Source: Zoogloeaceae bacterium G21618-S1
GTDB lineage: Bacteria > Pseudomonadota > Gammaproteobacteria > Burkholderiales > Rhodocyclaceae
Direction of reading: 5' to 3'
Assembly: GCA_027214125.1 (NCBI GenBank)
Contig: JAPWHF010000004.1
Span: forward strand, 285,777-349,776
DNA length: 64,000 nucleotides
Positions within the stretch are counted from its first letter, which is position 1, and each line of letters begins with the position of its first letter. Below, piece by piece: positions 56,584-64,000 of the stretch. Made by a program: the position numbers and the translations under genes. Below the pieces are notes generated by a model. The model made no database searches. It saw nothing but the letters and a program-made list of their open reading frames with translations, and was not told the origin of the DNA.

Positions 56584-56678
56584 GACCGTCGCGAGCGGTT
56601 CGAGTCCGCTCCGAGAAGCGCAGCCGTACTGACGTACGGCGAGCATCGCAGGGGCGGAATCGGGCCGCGCAGTCGGTC
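56584..56678. repeat. 95-bp imperfect palindrome between paaK and paaA
   Basis: The ends GACCG and CGGTC and the centre CCGTAC-TGAC-GTACGG are perfect, and the two halves are similar through most of their length, so the single strand can fold into one long interrupted hairpin. It looks like a mobile REP-type or intergenic palindromic element, or an mRNA-processing structure inside the paa operon. No second copy is seen in the window. Confidence 0.6.
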
Positions 56679-56689
56679 TATTCATACAC

Positions 56690-58012
56690 TCAGTCTTTGG
56701 AGCGGCGATCGATGACCCGCTTGGCCTTGCCGACCGTGACCCGCTCGATGCTGAACGGGTCGCCGACAATCACCGTGGCGGACACGCCGATCAGGCTCTT
56801 GATGTGGTGCGTCAGCTCTTTGGCCAGCGCTTCTTTTTGTTCGGGGTGACGGCCCACCGGCACGTCCGGGTTGGTCTCGACCTTTACCGTCAAGGTGTCC
56901 ATGTGACCCTTTTTGTCCACCTCCAGCAGATACTGCGGTGACAGCTTGGGCATCTTGCAGATCAGCTCTTCGATCTGGGTGGGGAACACATTCACGCCGC
57001 GGATGATCAGCATGTCGTCCGAGCGGCCGGTAATCTTGGCCATGCGGCGCATGCTGCGCGAGGTCGGCGGCAGCAGGCGGGTGAGGTCGCGGGTGCGGTA
57101 GCGGATCACCGGCAGCGCTTCCTTGGACAGCGTAGTGAACACCAGCTCGCCCTCTTCGCCGTCCGGCAGCACTTCGCCGGTGATCGGGTCGATGATCTCG
57201 GGGTAGAAGTGGTCTTCCCAGATCACCGGACCGTCCTTGCTTTCGATGCACTCGCTGGCCACGCCCGGCCCCATCACTTCCGACAGGCCGTAGATGTCCA
57301 CCGCGTCCATGCCGGAGCGCGCTTCCATCGCCAGGCGCATGGCGTGCGTCCAGGGCTCGGCGCCGAAGATGCCGACCTTGAGCGAAGTCTCTTTCGGGTC
57401 GATGCCCATGCGCTCCATCTCGTCGAGAATGGTCAGCATGTAGGACGGCGTCACCATGATGATGTCGGGCTTGAAGTCCTGGATGATCTGGATCTGCTTC
57501 TCGGTCTGACCGCCCGACATCGGGATCACCGTACAGCCAAGCTTCTCGGCGCCGTAGTGCGCCCCCAAGCCGCCGGTGAACAAGCCGTAGCCGTAGGACA
57601 CATGCACAATGTCACCGGCCCGGCCACCCGCGGCGCGAATCGAGCGCGCCACCACGCGCGCCCAGGTGTCGATATCGCGCGAGGTGTAGCCCACCACCGT
57701 CGGCTTGCCGGTGGTGCCCGACGAGGCATGCACCCGCACCACCTTCTCGCGCGGCACGGCAAACAGGCCGAAGGGGTAGTTGTCGCGCAAGTCCTGCTTG
57801 CCGGTGAAGGGAAACTTGGCCAGATCGGCCAGCGTTTTCAGATCACTCGGATGCACGCCCTTCTCGTCGAACTTCGCGCGGTAGTGCGGCACGTTGTCGT
57901 AGGCGTGCTGCACGCTCCACTGCATGCGCTTGAGCTGGGTGGCTTGCAACTCGTCGCGGCTTGCGGTTTCGATGGCTTCGAGGTCGCCCGGGGCGGGCAT
58001 CTTGCAGGTCAT
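56690..58012 (-). CDS. paaK: Phenylacetate-CoA ligase
   Basis: The product has 440 residues, the normal length. The AMP-binding P-loop-like segment SSGTTGKPT lies at 97-105, with YGLSEVMGPGV and the late TGRSDDMLIIRGVNVFP motif of the swinging C-terminal domain. It activates phenylacetate to phenylacetyl-CoA, the entry step of the pathway. It lies between paaI and paaA, about 150 bases from each. Confidence 0.97.
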   Translation of the reverse strand: MTCKMPAPGDLEAIETASRDELQATQLKRMQWSVQHAYDNVPHYRAKFDEKGVHPSDLKTLADLAKFPFTGKQDLRDNYPFGLFAVPREKVVRVHASSGTTGKPTVVGYTSRDIDTWARVVARSIRAAGGRAGDIVHVSYGYGLFTGGLGAHYGAEKLGCTVIPMSGGQTEKQIQIIQDFKPDIIMVTPSYMLTILDEMERMGIDPKETSLKVGIFGAEPWTHAMRLAMEARSGMDAVDIYGLSEVMGPGVASECIESKDGPVIWEDHFYPEIIDPITGEVLPDGEEGELVFTTLSKEALPVIRYRTRDLTRLLPPTSRSMRRMAKITGRSDDMLIIRGVNVFPTQIEELICKMPKLSPQYLLEVDKKGHMDTLTVKVETNPDVPVGRHPEQKEALAKELTHHIKSLIGVSATVIVGDPFSIERVTVGKAKRVIDRRSKD

Positions 58013-58086
58013 GGTTTGTCTCCTCTTCCCTATATCCGGTGTCGGCGGCGCATCTGTTTTTTATGTCGCGCCGCCAGGCGTTTTGT

Positions 58087-58530
58087 CTACTGCGGGAACA
58101 CTGCCCGGCCTTTCAGCCGATAGCTCTTGCCCCGCATCACGGCAATGGTGGCACCGTGCTGATTGGTCACGGTGATGTCATACACCCCGGTGCGTCCCGA
58201 CAGCGCCACTTCGCGCGCCGTGGCGGTCAGCACATCGCCCTCGCGCGCCGGCGCAATGAAGTCCACGCTGATGCCCGAGGCCACCGTCTGTTCGTTGTAG
58301 CTGTTGCAGGCAAAGGCGAAGGCCGAATCGGCCAGCGTAGTCACAAAACCGCCGTGGATGATGGCGAAGCCGTTGAGCATGTCGGCACGCACGGTCATGG
58401 TCAGCGTGGCGCGGCCGGGGCCGACCTCGACAAATGCCATGCCGAGGCCGCGCGAGGCCTGGTCGTTGGCGAACATGGTGTCGCGCACCTGTTCGGCGAT
58501 TTGCTGGGGGTCGAGTGCTTTGGTATCCAT
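58087..58530 (-). CDS. paaI: Hydroxyphenylacetyl-CoA thioesterase
   Basis: The product is 147 residues from ATG 58530; an alternative at 58551 overlaps paaH. It is a hot-dog thioesterase with the PaaI signature NGFAIIHGGFVTTLADSAFAFACNSYNE, the conserved Asp in the helix acting as base. It clears dead-end CoA thioesters to free CoA. It follows paaH in the operon. Confidence 0.94.
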   Translation of the reverse strand: MDTKALDPQQIAEQVRDTMFANDQASRGLGMAFVEVGPGRATLTMTVRADMLNGFAIIHGGFVTTLADSAFAFACNSYNEQTVASGISVDFIAPAREGDVLTATAREVALSGRTGVYDITVTNQHGATIAVMRGKSYRLKGRAVFPQ

Positions 58531-58540
58531 GGGGCTCACA

Positions 58541-60067
58541 TCAGTTCGCATGAAAGGTCGCGCCGGTCAGCGCCTTGCGCTGGAGCAGAGGCGAGAGTCG
58601 GTAACGGGTGTCGACATAGTGCGCCCGCAAGTGATCGAGCACTTCGGCGATAAAGGCCGGGCCCAGACGGTCCGCCCAGGCCAGCGGGCCGAGCGGGTAG
58701 TTGGTGCCGTAGCGCATGGCGGTGTCGATGTCGGCCGCCGAGCCGATGCCGGCCAGCACCGCGTCGGCGGCCTCGTTGGCGAGCATGGCCACGGTGCGCA
58801 GGCCGAGCATGCCGGCCACGTCATCGAGTTGCGCCACGCGCAGACCGGCCGCCTGCAGCGTGCCGACCACGTCGGTCAGTGCGCCACGACCGCACTGGTC
58901 GGCCGCACACAGCGTCAGGCGGGGCGTTTTGGCAAAATCGAGGCACAGATCGAACAACACCACATGGTCGTAACGACTGTCGACCGCACGGCGCGTGGCG
59001 GTTCGGCCATCGCTCATCATCAGCCGCGCCGAGCCGATTTCCAGCCAGCCATGACCGCTGCCGGCGGTGCGCTCGACGGTGACTCCAGCCTGCTCGATCC
59101 GGCTGATCAGTGCCGCCGCCGGCCCCAGATCGCCGACCACGCGCACACGGCGAACGGCCGATGACAGAGAGAAATCCGCCGGCGCCGGCAAACTCGTGCC
59201 TTCGCCGTAAGCGTAAAAACCCTCACCGCTCTTGCGCCCGAAGCGGCCGGCGTGCACCAGCTCTTGCTGGATCAGATGCGGGGTGTAGCGGCTGTCATTG
59301 AAGCACGCGGCGAACACCGACTGACTGACGGCGTGATTCACATCGTGGCCGATCAGGTCCATCAACTCGAACGGCCCCATCGGAAAACCGCAGCCCTCGC
59401 GCATCACCGCGTCCAACGTAGCCGGCGTCGCGGCCTGCTCGGCCAGCACGCGCAGCGCCTCGCCGTAGTAGGGGCGGGCCACGCGATTAACGATGAAGCC
59501 CGGCGTCGATTTGGCAAACACCGGCACCTTGCCCCAGGCCTTGGCGGTGGCGTGCACCGTCTGTGCCACCGCCGGATCGGTCGCCAGACCGGACACCACC
59601 TCGACCAGCTTCATGCGCGGTGCGGGGTTGAAAAAATGCATGCCGACCACCCGGCCCGGACGCGCCAGCGGCGCTGCCATGGCGGTGATCGACAGCGAAG
59701 ACGTGTTGGTGGCGAGAATCGCCTCAGGCGAGAGCACGGTTTCGAGCTCGGCGAACAAGGTCTGCTTCACATCCAGCCGCTCGACCACGGCCTCGATCGC
59801 CAGCAGCGCATCCTTCGCATCGGCCAGACTGCTGATCGGAACAACCCGCGCCAGCGCCGCGTCGGCAGCGTCCTGTGTAAGCTTGTCGCGGCTCACCAGA
59901 AAGGCCAGATCCTTGGCAATGCCGGCGCGACCGCGCTCGACCGCCTCGGCCTGCATGTCATACAAATAGACGGTATGCCCGGCCACGGCGGCCACATGGG
60001 CAATGCCGCTGCCCATCGCACCGGCGCCAATCACCAGTACCCGGCTGGACGTTTTCAGTGCGGCCAT
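58541..60067 (-). CDS. paaH: 3-hydroxyadipyl-CoA dehydrogenase, long two-domain type
   Basis: The product has 508 residues. The Rossmann NAD site is GAGAMG at 14-19. The catalytic HFFNPAPRMKLVEVV follows, with a first C-terminal 3HCDH domain (FIVNRVARPYYGEALRVL) and a second partial one near 400-490. This long form is typical for PaaH/PaaC. It oxidises 3-hydroxyadipyl-CoA. It starts four bases downstream of the paaG stop. Confidence 0.95.
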   Translation of the reverse strand: MAALKTSSRVLVIGAGAMGSGIAHVAAVAGHTVYLYDMQAEAVERGRAGIAKDLAFLVSRDKLTQDAADAALARVVPISSLADAKDALLAIEAVVERLDVKQTLFAELETVLSPEAILATNTSSLSITAMAAPLARPGRVVGMHFFNPAPRMKLVEVVSGLATDPAVAQTVHATAKAWGKVPVFAKSTPGFIVNRVARPYYGEALRVLAEQAATPATLDAVMREGCGFPMGPFELMDLIGHDVNHAVSQSVFAACFNDSRYTPHLIQQELVHAGRFGRKSGEGFYAYGEGTSLPAPADFSLSSAVRRVRVVGDLGPAAALISRIEQAGVTVERTAGSGHGWLEIGSARLMMSDGRTATRRAVDSRYDHVVLFDLCLDFAKTPRLTLCAADQCGRGALTDVVGTLQAAGLRVAQLDDVAGMLGLRTVAMLANEAADAVLAGIGSAADIDTAMRYGTNYPLGPLAWADRLGPAFIAEVLDHLRAHYVDTRYRLSPLLQRKALTGATFHAN

Positions 60068-60070
60068 CGC

Positions 60071-60877
60071 TCAGCGCCCCTTGAACTGCGGCGTGCGCTT
60101 TTCCATGAAGGCGGCGACGCCCTCACGGTAGTCATCCGACTGGCCACATGCGCGCATCATGTCGCGCTCCATGTCGAGCTGGGTCGAAAAATCCTGCGTG
60201 GAGCTGGCCCAGATGGCTTTCTTGGTTTGCGCAAAACCAAAGGTCGGACCAGCCGCCATTTGTTTGGCCAGCGCGCTCACCGTCGGCATCAGCGCGTCAT
60301 CATCCACACACTTCCAGATCAGCCCCCAGGCTTCCGCCTGATCGGCCGGCAGCTTGTCACCGAGCATCGCCAGACCCATCGCCCGCGCGGGGCCGAGCAG
60401 TCGCGGCAACACCCAGGTGCCGCCCGTGTCGGGGATCAGCCCCAGCTTGCAGAAGGCCTGGATGAAGCTGGCCGAGCGTGCGGCAAACACCAGGTCGCAG
60501 GCCAGCGCCAGATTGGCGCCCGCACCGGCGGCCACGCCATTGACGGCGGCGATCACCGGCATGTCGAGTTCGCGCAGCGCCATGACCAAGGGCTTGTAGT
60601 TTTTCTCCACCGAGGCCCCAAGGTCAGGCACGGCATCGCCGCCCGACACGCTGCGATCCGACAGATCCTGACCGGCGCAAAAGCCGCGACCGGCACCGGT
60701 CAGCACCATGGCGCGCACCGTGCCATCGGCGCGCCCGGCCCGGATGAGCGCCAGCGCGCTGCGTACTTCGGCATGCATCGCATCGGTAAAGCTGTTCAGG
60801 CGATCAGGCCGGTTGAGGGTCAGCGTGGCCACGCCGTCCGCGATGTTCAGGGCAATCGTTTCGAAGTCTTGCGCCAT
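60071..60877 (-). CDS. paaG: 1,2-epoxyphenylacetyl-CoA isomerase
   Basis: The product is 268 residues from ATG 60877, which has AAAGGAC seven bases upstream; the frame to 61027 would run into the operator. Crotonase-family motifs GAGRGFCAGQDLSDR and AAVNGVAAGAGANLALACDLVFAARSASF are plain, with the PaaG-type Asp in the second active-site segment LGLIPDTGGTWVLPRLLG. It converts the ring epoxide to oxepin-CoA. It is the first gene of the minus-strand paa operon. Confidence 0.96.
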   Translation of the reverse strand: MAQDFETIALNIADGVATLTLNRPDRLNSFTDAMHAEVRSALALIRAGRADGTVRAMVLTGAGRGFCAGQDLSDRSVSGGDAVPDLGASVEKNYKPLVMALRELDMPVIAAVNGVAAGAGANLALACDLVFAARSASFIQAFCKLGLIPDTGGTWVLPRLLGPARAMGLAMLGDKLPADQAEAWGLIWKCVDDDALMPTVSALAKQMAAGPTFGFAQTKKAIWASSTQDFSTQLDMERDMMRACGQSDDYREGVAAFMEKRTPQFKGR

Positions 60878-61007
60878 CGTGTCGTCCTTTTGAGCGGCGG
60901 GGTCTTGACCCCGCACACTACTGCCTCCACCACCGACCGCGCGCCACATTGGGCAATCGCTGTCGGCAACCTGTACTGTTCCAGTCGGGCACATTGATTT
61001 TCTTTGT

Positions 61008-61036
61008 TTGACCGACCGGTCGATCAACAGTAAAAT
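61008..61036 (+). promoter_or_regulatory. paaN promoter with candidate PaaR operator in its spacer
   Basis: The -35 TTGACC (61008-61013) and -10 TAAAAT (61031-61036) are 17 bases apart. The region TTGACCGACCGGTCGATCAA (61008-61027) is palindromic with 18 of 20 positions symmetric. It lies in the divergent region of paaG and paaN, so a bound TetR-type repressor could shut both operons. The minus-strand promoter is less clear. Confidence 0.75.
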
Positions 61037-61135
61037 TGATATACGTCAAAAAAGCAAGCCCCCTCTGACTAAAAACCGGTCGCCACGTACATATCGAGTG
61101 CCGTGACAGGCCGCAAGCCCCGTGAAGGAGACACC

Positions 61136-62803
61136 ATGTCGCACCCGCTTTTCGAGAAGCACCAGGCCACTCTGGAACAGGCGCTCGGCGCCATCCGCAC
61201 CCGTGCCTACTGGACGCCCTTCAACGAAATGCCCAGCCCACGCGTGTATGGCGAGACCGCCGATGTCGATGGCAAAGCCGCCGTCGAAGCCTGCTTTGGC
61301 CGCGAGTTCGCCCTGAACCAGCCTGGCCAGCGCGGCACCGCCACCACCGAAACCTCACCCTACGGCGTGGCGATGAATGTGAGCTATCCGGTGTGCGACA
61401 CCGAGGCGCTGATCGACGCGGCCCAGGCCGCCATGCCCGCCTGGCAAAAACTCGGCGCCGCCGGGCGCACCGGCGTGTGTCTGGAGATTCTCGACCGCCT
61501 CAACAAACACAGCTTCGAGATCGCCCACGCGGTGATGCTGACCACCGGTCAGGGCTGGATGATGGCCTTCCAGGCCGGCGGCCCGCACGCGCAGGATCGC
61601 GGCCTCGAAGCCGTGGCCTACGCCTGGGACGAGCAGTCGCGCATCACACCCGAAGCCCGCTGGGAGAAGCCGCAGGGCAAGAACCCGCCGCTGGTGATGA
61701 AGAAGCATTTCGAGATCGTCGGGCGCGGCGTCGCGCTGGTCATCGGCTGCGGCACCTTCCCCACCTGGAACACCTACCCCGGTGTGTTCGCCGCGCTGGC
61801 GACCGGCAACCCGGTGATCATCAAGGCGCACAGCAATGCGATTTTGCCCGCCGCCATCACCGTGCGCATCGCGCGTGAAGTGCTGACCGAGGCCGGCCTC
61901 GACGCCAACCTGATCAGCCTGGCCGTGGTCGAAAAGCGCGCCGATACTCAGGCACTCGCCACCCACCCGGCGATCAAGTCCATCGACTTCACCGGCAGCA
62001 ATGTCTTCGGCCAATGGCTGATCGACAACGCCCGCCAGGCCAATGTGTATGCCGAGCTGGCCGGGGTGAACAACGTCGTCATCGAGTCAACCGACAGCTA
62101 CAAGGCCATGCTGCGCAACATGGCCTTCACGCTCAGCCTGTACTCGGGCCAGATGTGCACCACCACGCAAGCCATCCTGGTGCCGGCCGACGGCATCGAC
62201 ACCGACCAGGGCCACAAGTCATTTGACGAGGTGGCGCACGACCTCGGTGCCGCCATCGAGAAATTCCTCGGCGACATCAACGTCGCCTCTGCGGTGCTCG
62301 GCGCGATTCAATCCGAAGCCACGGTCGACCGCATCAACGAAGCCGGCGCGCACGGCACCATCGTGCTCGACTCCAAAAAACTGGTGCACCCGCAATTCCC
62401 CGACGCGACCGTCTATACCCCCGTGCTGCTCACCTGCGACGCGGCGGACGAGAAGAGCTATATGGAAGAGCGCTTCGGCCCGATCAGCTTTGTGGTCAAG
62501 GTCGCTGACGGCGCGGCGGCGATTGCCCTGTCGGAACGCATCGTCAAGGAGCACGGCGCGCTGACGGTCGGCCTGTACTCGACCAAGCCGGAGGTGATCG
62601 ACGCCATGACCGACGCCACCCTGCGCGCCGGCGTCGCGCTATCGATCAACCTGACCGGCGGCGTGTTCGTGAACCAGTCGGCAGCCTTCTCCGACTACCA
62701 TGGCACCGGCGCGAACCCCTCGGCCAACGCCAGCTACTCGGACGCTGCCTTTGTCGCCAACCGCTTCCGCGTCATCCAGCGCCGCTACCACATCGCCGAG
62801 TGA
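61136..62803 (+). CDS. paaN: Phenylacetate ring-opening aldehyde dehydrogenase PaaN, without MaoC domain
   Basis: The product is 555 residues from ATG 61136 behind GAAGGAG. It is an aldehyde dehydrogenase with the general base Glu in [10 protein letters not shown] (E307) and the nucleophile C341 in SGQMCTTTQ. The MaoC hydratase domain of the bifunctional PaaZ (about 680 residues) is absent, as in the PaaN form known from Azoarcus. It should oxidise the open-chain aldehyde formed from oxepin-CoA; the ring-opening hydrolase must be a separate protein. It is first in the plus-strand paaN-paaY unit. Confidence 0.93.
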   Translation: MSHPLFEKHQATLEQALGAIRTRAYWTPFNEMPSPRVYGETADVDGKAAVEACFGREFALNQPGQRGTATTETSPYGVAMNVSYPVCDTEALIDAAQAAMPAWQKLGAAGRTGVCLEILDRLNKHSFEIAHAVMLTTGQGWMMAFQAGGPHAQDRGLEAVAYAWDEQSRITPEARWEKPQGKNPPLVMKKHFEIVGRGVALVIGCGTFPTWNTYPGVFAALATGNPVIIKAHSNAILPAAITVRIAREVLTEAGLDANLISLAVVEKRADTQALATHPAIKSIDFTGSNVFGQWLIDNARQANVYAELAGVNNVVIESTDSYKAMLRNMAFTLSLYSGQMCTTTQAILVPADGIDTDQGHKSFDEVAHDLGAAIEKFLGDINVASAVLGAIQSEATVDRINEAGAHGTIVLDSKKLVHPQFPDATVYTPVLLTCDAADEKSYMEERFGPISFVVKVADGAAAIALSERIVKEHGALTVGLYSTKPEVIDAMTDATLRAGVALSINLTGGVFVNQSAAFSDYHGTGANPSANASYSDAAFVANRFRVIQRRYHIAE

Positions 62804-62841
62804 TGCGCCGGGGCGGGCACGTCGTCCGCCCCTTGCGATCC

Positions 62842-62927
62842 GTAGGGCGGAAAAGCGAAGCGCCTTCCGCCGAACAACGCCCCGACGCGGCACCGATGGC
62901 GGAAGGCGCTTCGCTTTTCCGCCCTAC
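62842..62927. repeat. 86-bp element with 30-bp perfect inverted repeats
   Basis: Arms 62842-62871 and 62898-62927 are perfectly complementary and enclose a 26-base loop. The arm begins GTAGGGCGGAAAAGCGAAGC, a type of intergenic repeat seen in many proteobacterial genomes. It lies between the paaN stop and paaY and would form a very stable hairpin in that transcript. Confidence 0.85.
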
Positions 62928-62943
62928 CCAAGGACTCTTCACC

Positions 62944-63549
62944 ATGCCCTGCTATGAAATCGACGGCCTCAAACCGGTCATCCACCCCACCGCCTTCGTG
63001 CACCCCGACGCCGTGCTGATCGGCGATGTCATTGTCGGCCCACACTGCTATGTCGCCCCGCTGGCCAGCCTGCGCGGCGACTTCGGCCGCATCGTGCTCG
63101 AAGCCGGCTCCAACGTACAGGACACCTGCGTCATGCACGGCTTTCCCGGCACCGACACGGTGGTCGAAGAAGACGGCCACGTTGGCCATGGCGCCGTATT
63201 GCATGGCTGCCGGGTCGGGCGCAACGCGCTGATCGGCATGAACGCCGTGGTGATGGACAACGCCGTCATCGGCGAAGAAGCCTTCGTGGCAGCCTGCGCC
63301 TTCGTCAAAGCCGGCATGGACGTGCCCGCCCGCAGCCTGGTCGCCGGCATGCCCGCCAAGGTAGTGCGCGAACTGAGCGCGCAGGAAATCACCTGGAAAG
63401 GCGACGGCACCCGCACCTATCAGGAACTCACCGACCGCAGCCTCGCCACGCTCAAGCCCTGCGAACCGCTGGCCGAAATCGAGCCGGGCCGCGAACGACT
63501 GAAGTTTGACGGCGTGGTGCCGTTGATTGAAGCCAAGCGGAAAAGCTGA
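62944..63549 (+). CDS. paaY: Hexapeptide-repeat protein PaaY
   Basis: The product is 201 residues from ATG 62944; the frame extends to 62800 across the inverted repeat. It is a left-handed beta-helix of gamma-carbonic-anhydrase type: [37 protein letters not shown], with His residues HGFPG, GHVGHGA for metal. PaaY is a thioesterase that removes toxic ring-hydroxylated CoA intermediates. It is the second gene of the unit with paaN. Confidence 0.94.
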   Translation: MPCYEIDGLKPVIHPTAFVHPDAVLIGDVIVGPHCYVAPLASLRGDFGRIVLEAGSNVQDTCVMHGFPGTDTVVEEDGHVGHGAVLHGCRVGRNALIGMNAVVMDNAVIGEEAFVAACAFVKAGMDVPARSLVAGMPAKVVRELSAQEITWKGDGTRTYQELTDRSLATLKPCEPLAEIEPGRERLKFDGVVPLIEAKRKS

Positions 63550-63685
63550 GGCCTCTCCGCGACCACAACAAGCCAACACGCGAAGGACCGCAACGACGCA
63601 GCAACCGGGTGACGCCAGACGGTGCGCCCGTGGGGGAAAAAAATAAGCGAGCCCCCCGCGCACCATCACACCTGGAGACTTGGAC

Positions 63686-64000
63686 ATGGCATTGACCGCG
63701 CGCGGGCTTCGCGCCTGCACGGCCTTCTGTCTGGCATTGACCGCCAGCCTGACGCTCAACGCACAAACCATCCGCATCGGTCAGTCGGCCGACCAGACCG
63801 GCCCCGTCGCCGGCATCACCAAAGAGCTCAACAGCGGCATCATGCTGTATCTCGACACCGTCAATCGCAACGGCGGTGTCCACGGCCAAAAGATTGAATT
63901 CGTCACGCTCGATGACGGCTACAAACCGGAACAGGCCAAAGCCAATGTCGACAAGCTGATCAAGGATTCGCGCGTCGTTGGCCTGCTCGGCATCCTCGGC
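63686..64000 (+). CDS. ABC-type substrate-binding protein, 3' end outside window
   Basis: The start is ATG 63686 behind GGAG. A signal peptide (residues about 1-26, ending SLTLNA) leads into a Peripla_BP_6 domain: QTIRIGQSADQTGPVAGITKELNSGIMLYLDTVNRNGGVHGQKIEFVTLDDGYKPEQAKANVDKLI. The first 105 residues are visible. It follows paaY by about 135 bases and may be a second aromatic-acid binding protein or a receptor like that at the window start. Confidence 0.88.
   Translation, partial: MALTARGLRACTAFCLALTASLTLNAQTIRIGQSADQTGPVAGITKELNSGIMLYLDTVNRNGGVHGQKIEFVTLDDGYKPEQAKANVDKLIKDSRVVGLLGILG

Noticed and set aside
60878-61027. Longer paaG start at 61027
   Set aside because: It would place coding sequence over the palindromic operator. 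ATG 60877 has a good ribosome site and matches family length.

Overview
The window looks like a chromosomal segment of a high-GC betaproteobacterium. The gene content (aerobic phenylacetyl-CoA pathway with an aldehyde-dehydrogenase-only PaaN, LIV-type ABC transport attached to it, cobalamin-dependent mutases, zapA followed by 6S RNA) fits the Rhodocyclales (Azoarcus/Thauera/Aromatoleum relatives). This placement is inferred from gene content and organisation, not from a search. No phage, insertion sequence, tRNA, rRNA operon or CRISPR array was seen. Most of the segment is dense, ordinary core and catabolic sequence.

Layout. 1-3.9 kb: end of a periplasmic substrate-binding protein gene overlapping a membrane PAS-GGDEF-EAL protein. 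4-7.6 kb: small protein and fused isobutyryl-CoA mutase icmF (minus), divergent from an AraC-type regulator at 7.8 kb. 8.9-11.7 kb: hybrid histidine kinase plus OmpR-type regulator. 11.8-15.2 kb: VOC protein resembling methylmalonyl-CoA epimerase, a cupin, a zinc peptidase and a KamA-family radical SAM enzyme. 15.6-22.4 kb: propionyl-CoA operon mcm-meaB-pccB-pccA (minus), divergent from a GntR/FCD regulator. 23.5-24.6 kb: a decayed patatin-like phospholipase gene. 24.7-26.7 kb: yjcH-actP acetate uptake. 27-30.3 kb: crotonase, TauE, EVE, DUF1850, 6S RNA, zapA and a zapB-like gene. 30.4-35.6 kb: cobalamin genes cobQ, cbiB, cobD and two BtuF-like genes. 35.6-45.7 kb: M48 peptidase, leuA with a probable leader peptide, yggL, MFS/MarR pair, yaeQ, rhlE, a CoA-transferase, a MaoC hydratase and HU. 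45.9-50.8 kb: LIV-type ABC transporter with a fused permease-ATPase. 50.9-63.5 kb: phenylacetate cluster. 63.7 kb to the end: start of another substrate-binding protein gene.

How the genes fit together. Phenylacetate is activated by PaaK, epoxidised by PaaABC(D)E, isomerised by PaaG, opened and oxidised with the help of PaaN, then shortened by PaaH and PaaJ to acetyl-CoA and succinyl-CoA. PaaI and PaaY are proofreading thioesterases and PaaR is the likely repressor. A near-perfect 20-bp palindrome fills the spacer of a sigma-70 promoter in the paaG/paaN divergent region and is the best candidate for the PaaR operator. Propionyl-CoA goes through PccAB, probably an epimerase, and Mcm to succinyl-CoA. 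The cobalamin genes could supply cofactor for Mcm and IcmF.

The most useful new observations are regulatory. A TCCATAATTATGGA palindrome overlaps the promoters of both the VOC gene and the mcm operon. A CATAC-N6-GTATG inverted repeat occurs upstream of both yjcH-actP and the acetyl-CoA hydrolase/CoA-transferase gene. A 32-codon Leu-rich leader peptide precedes leuA. I did not find a convincing entirely new system in the window.
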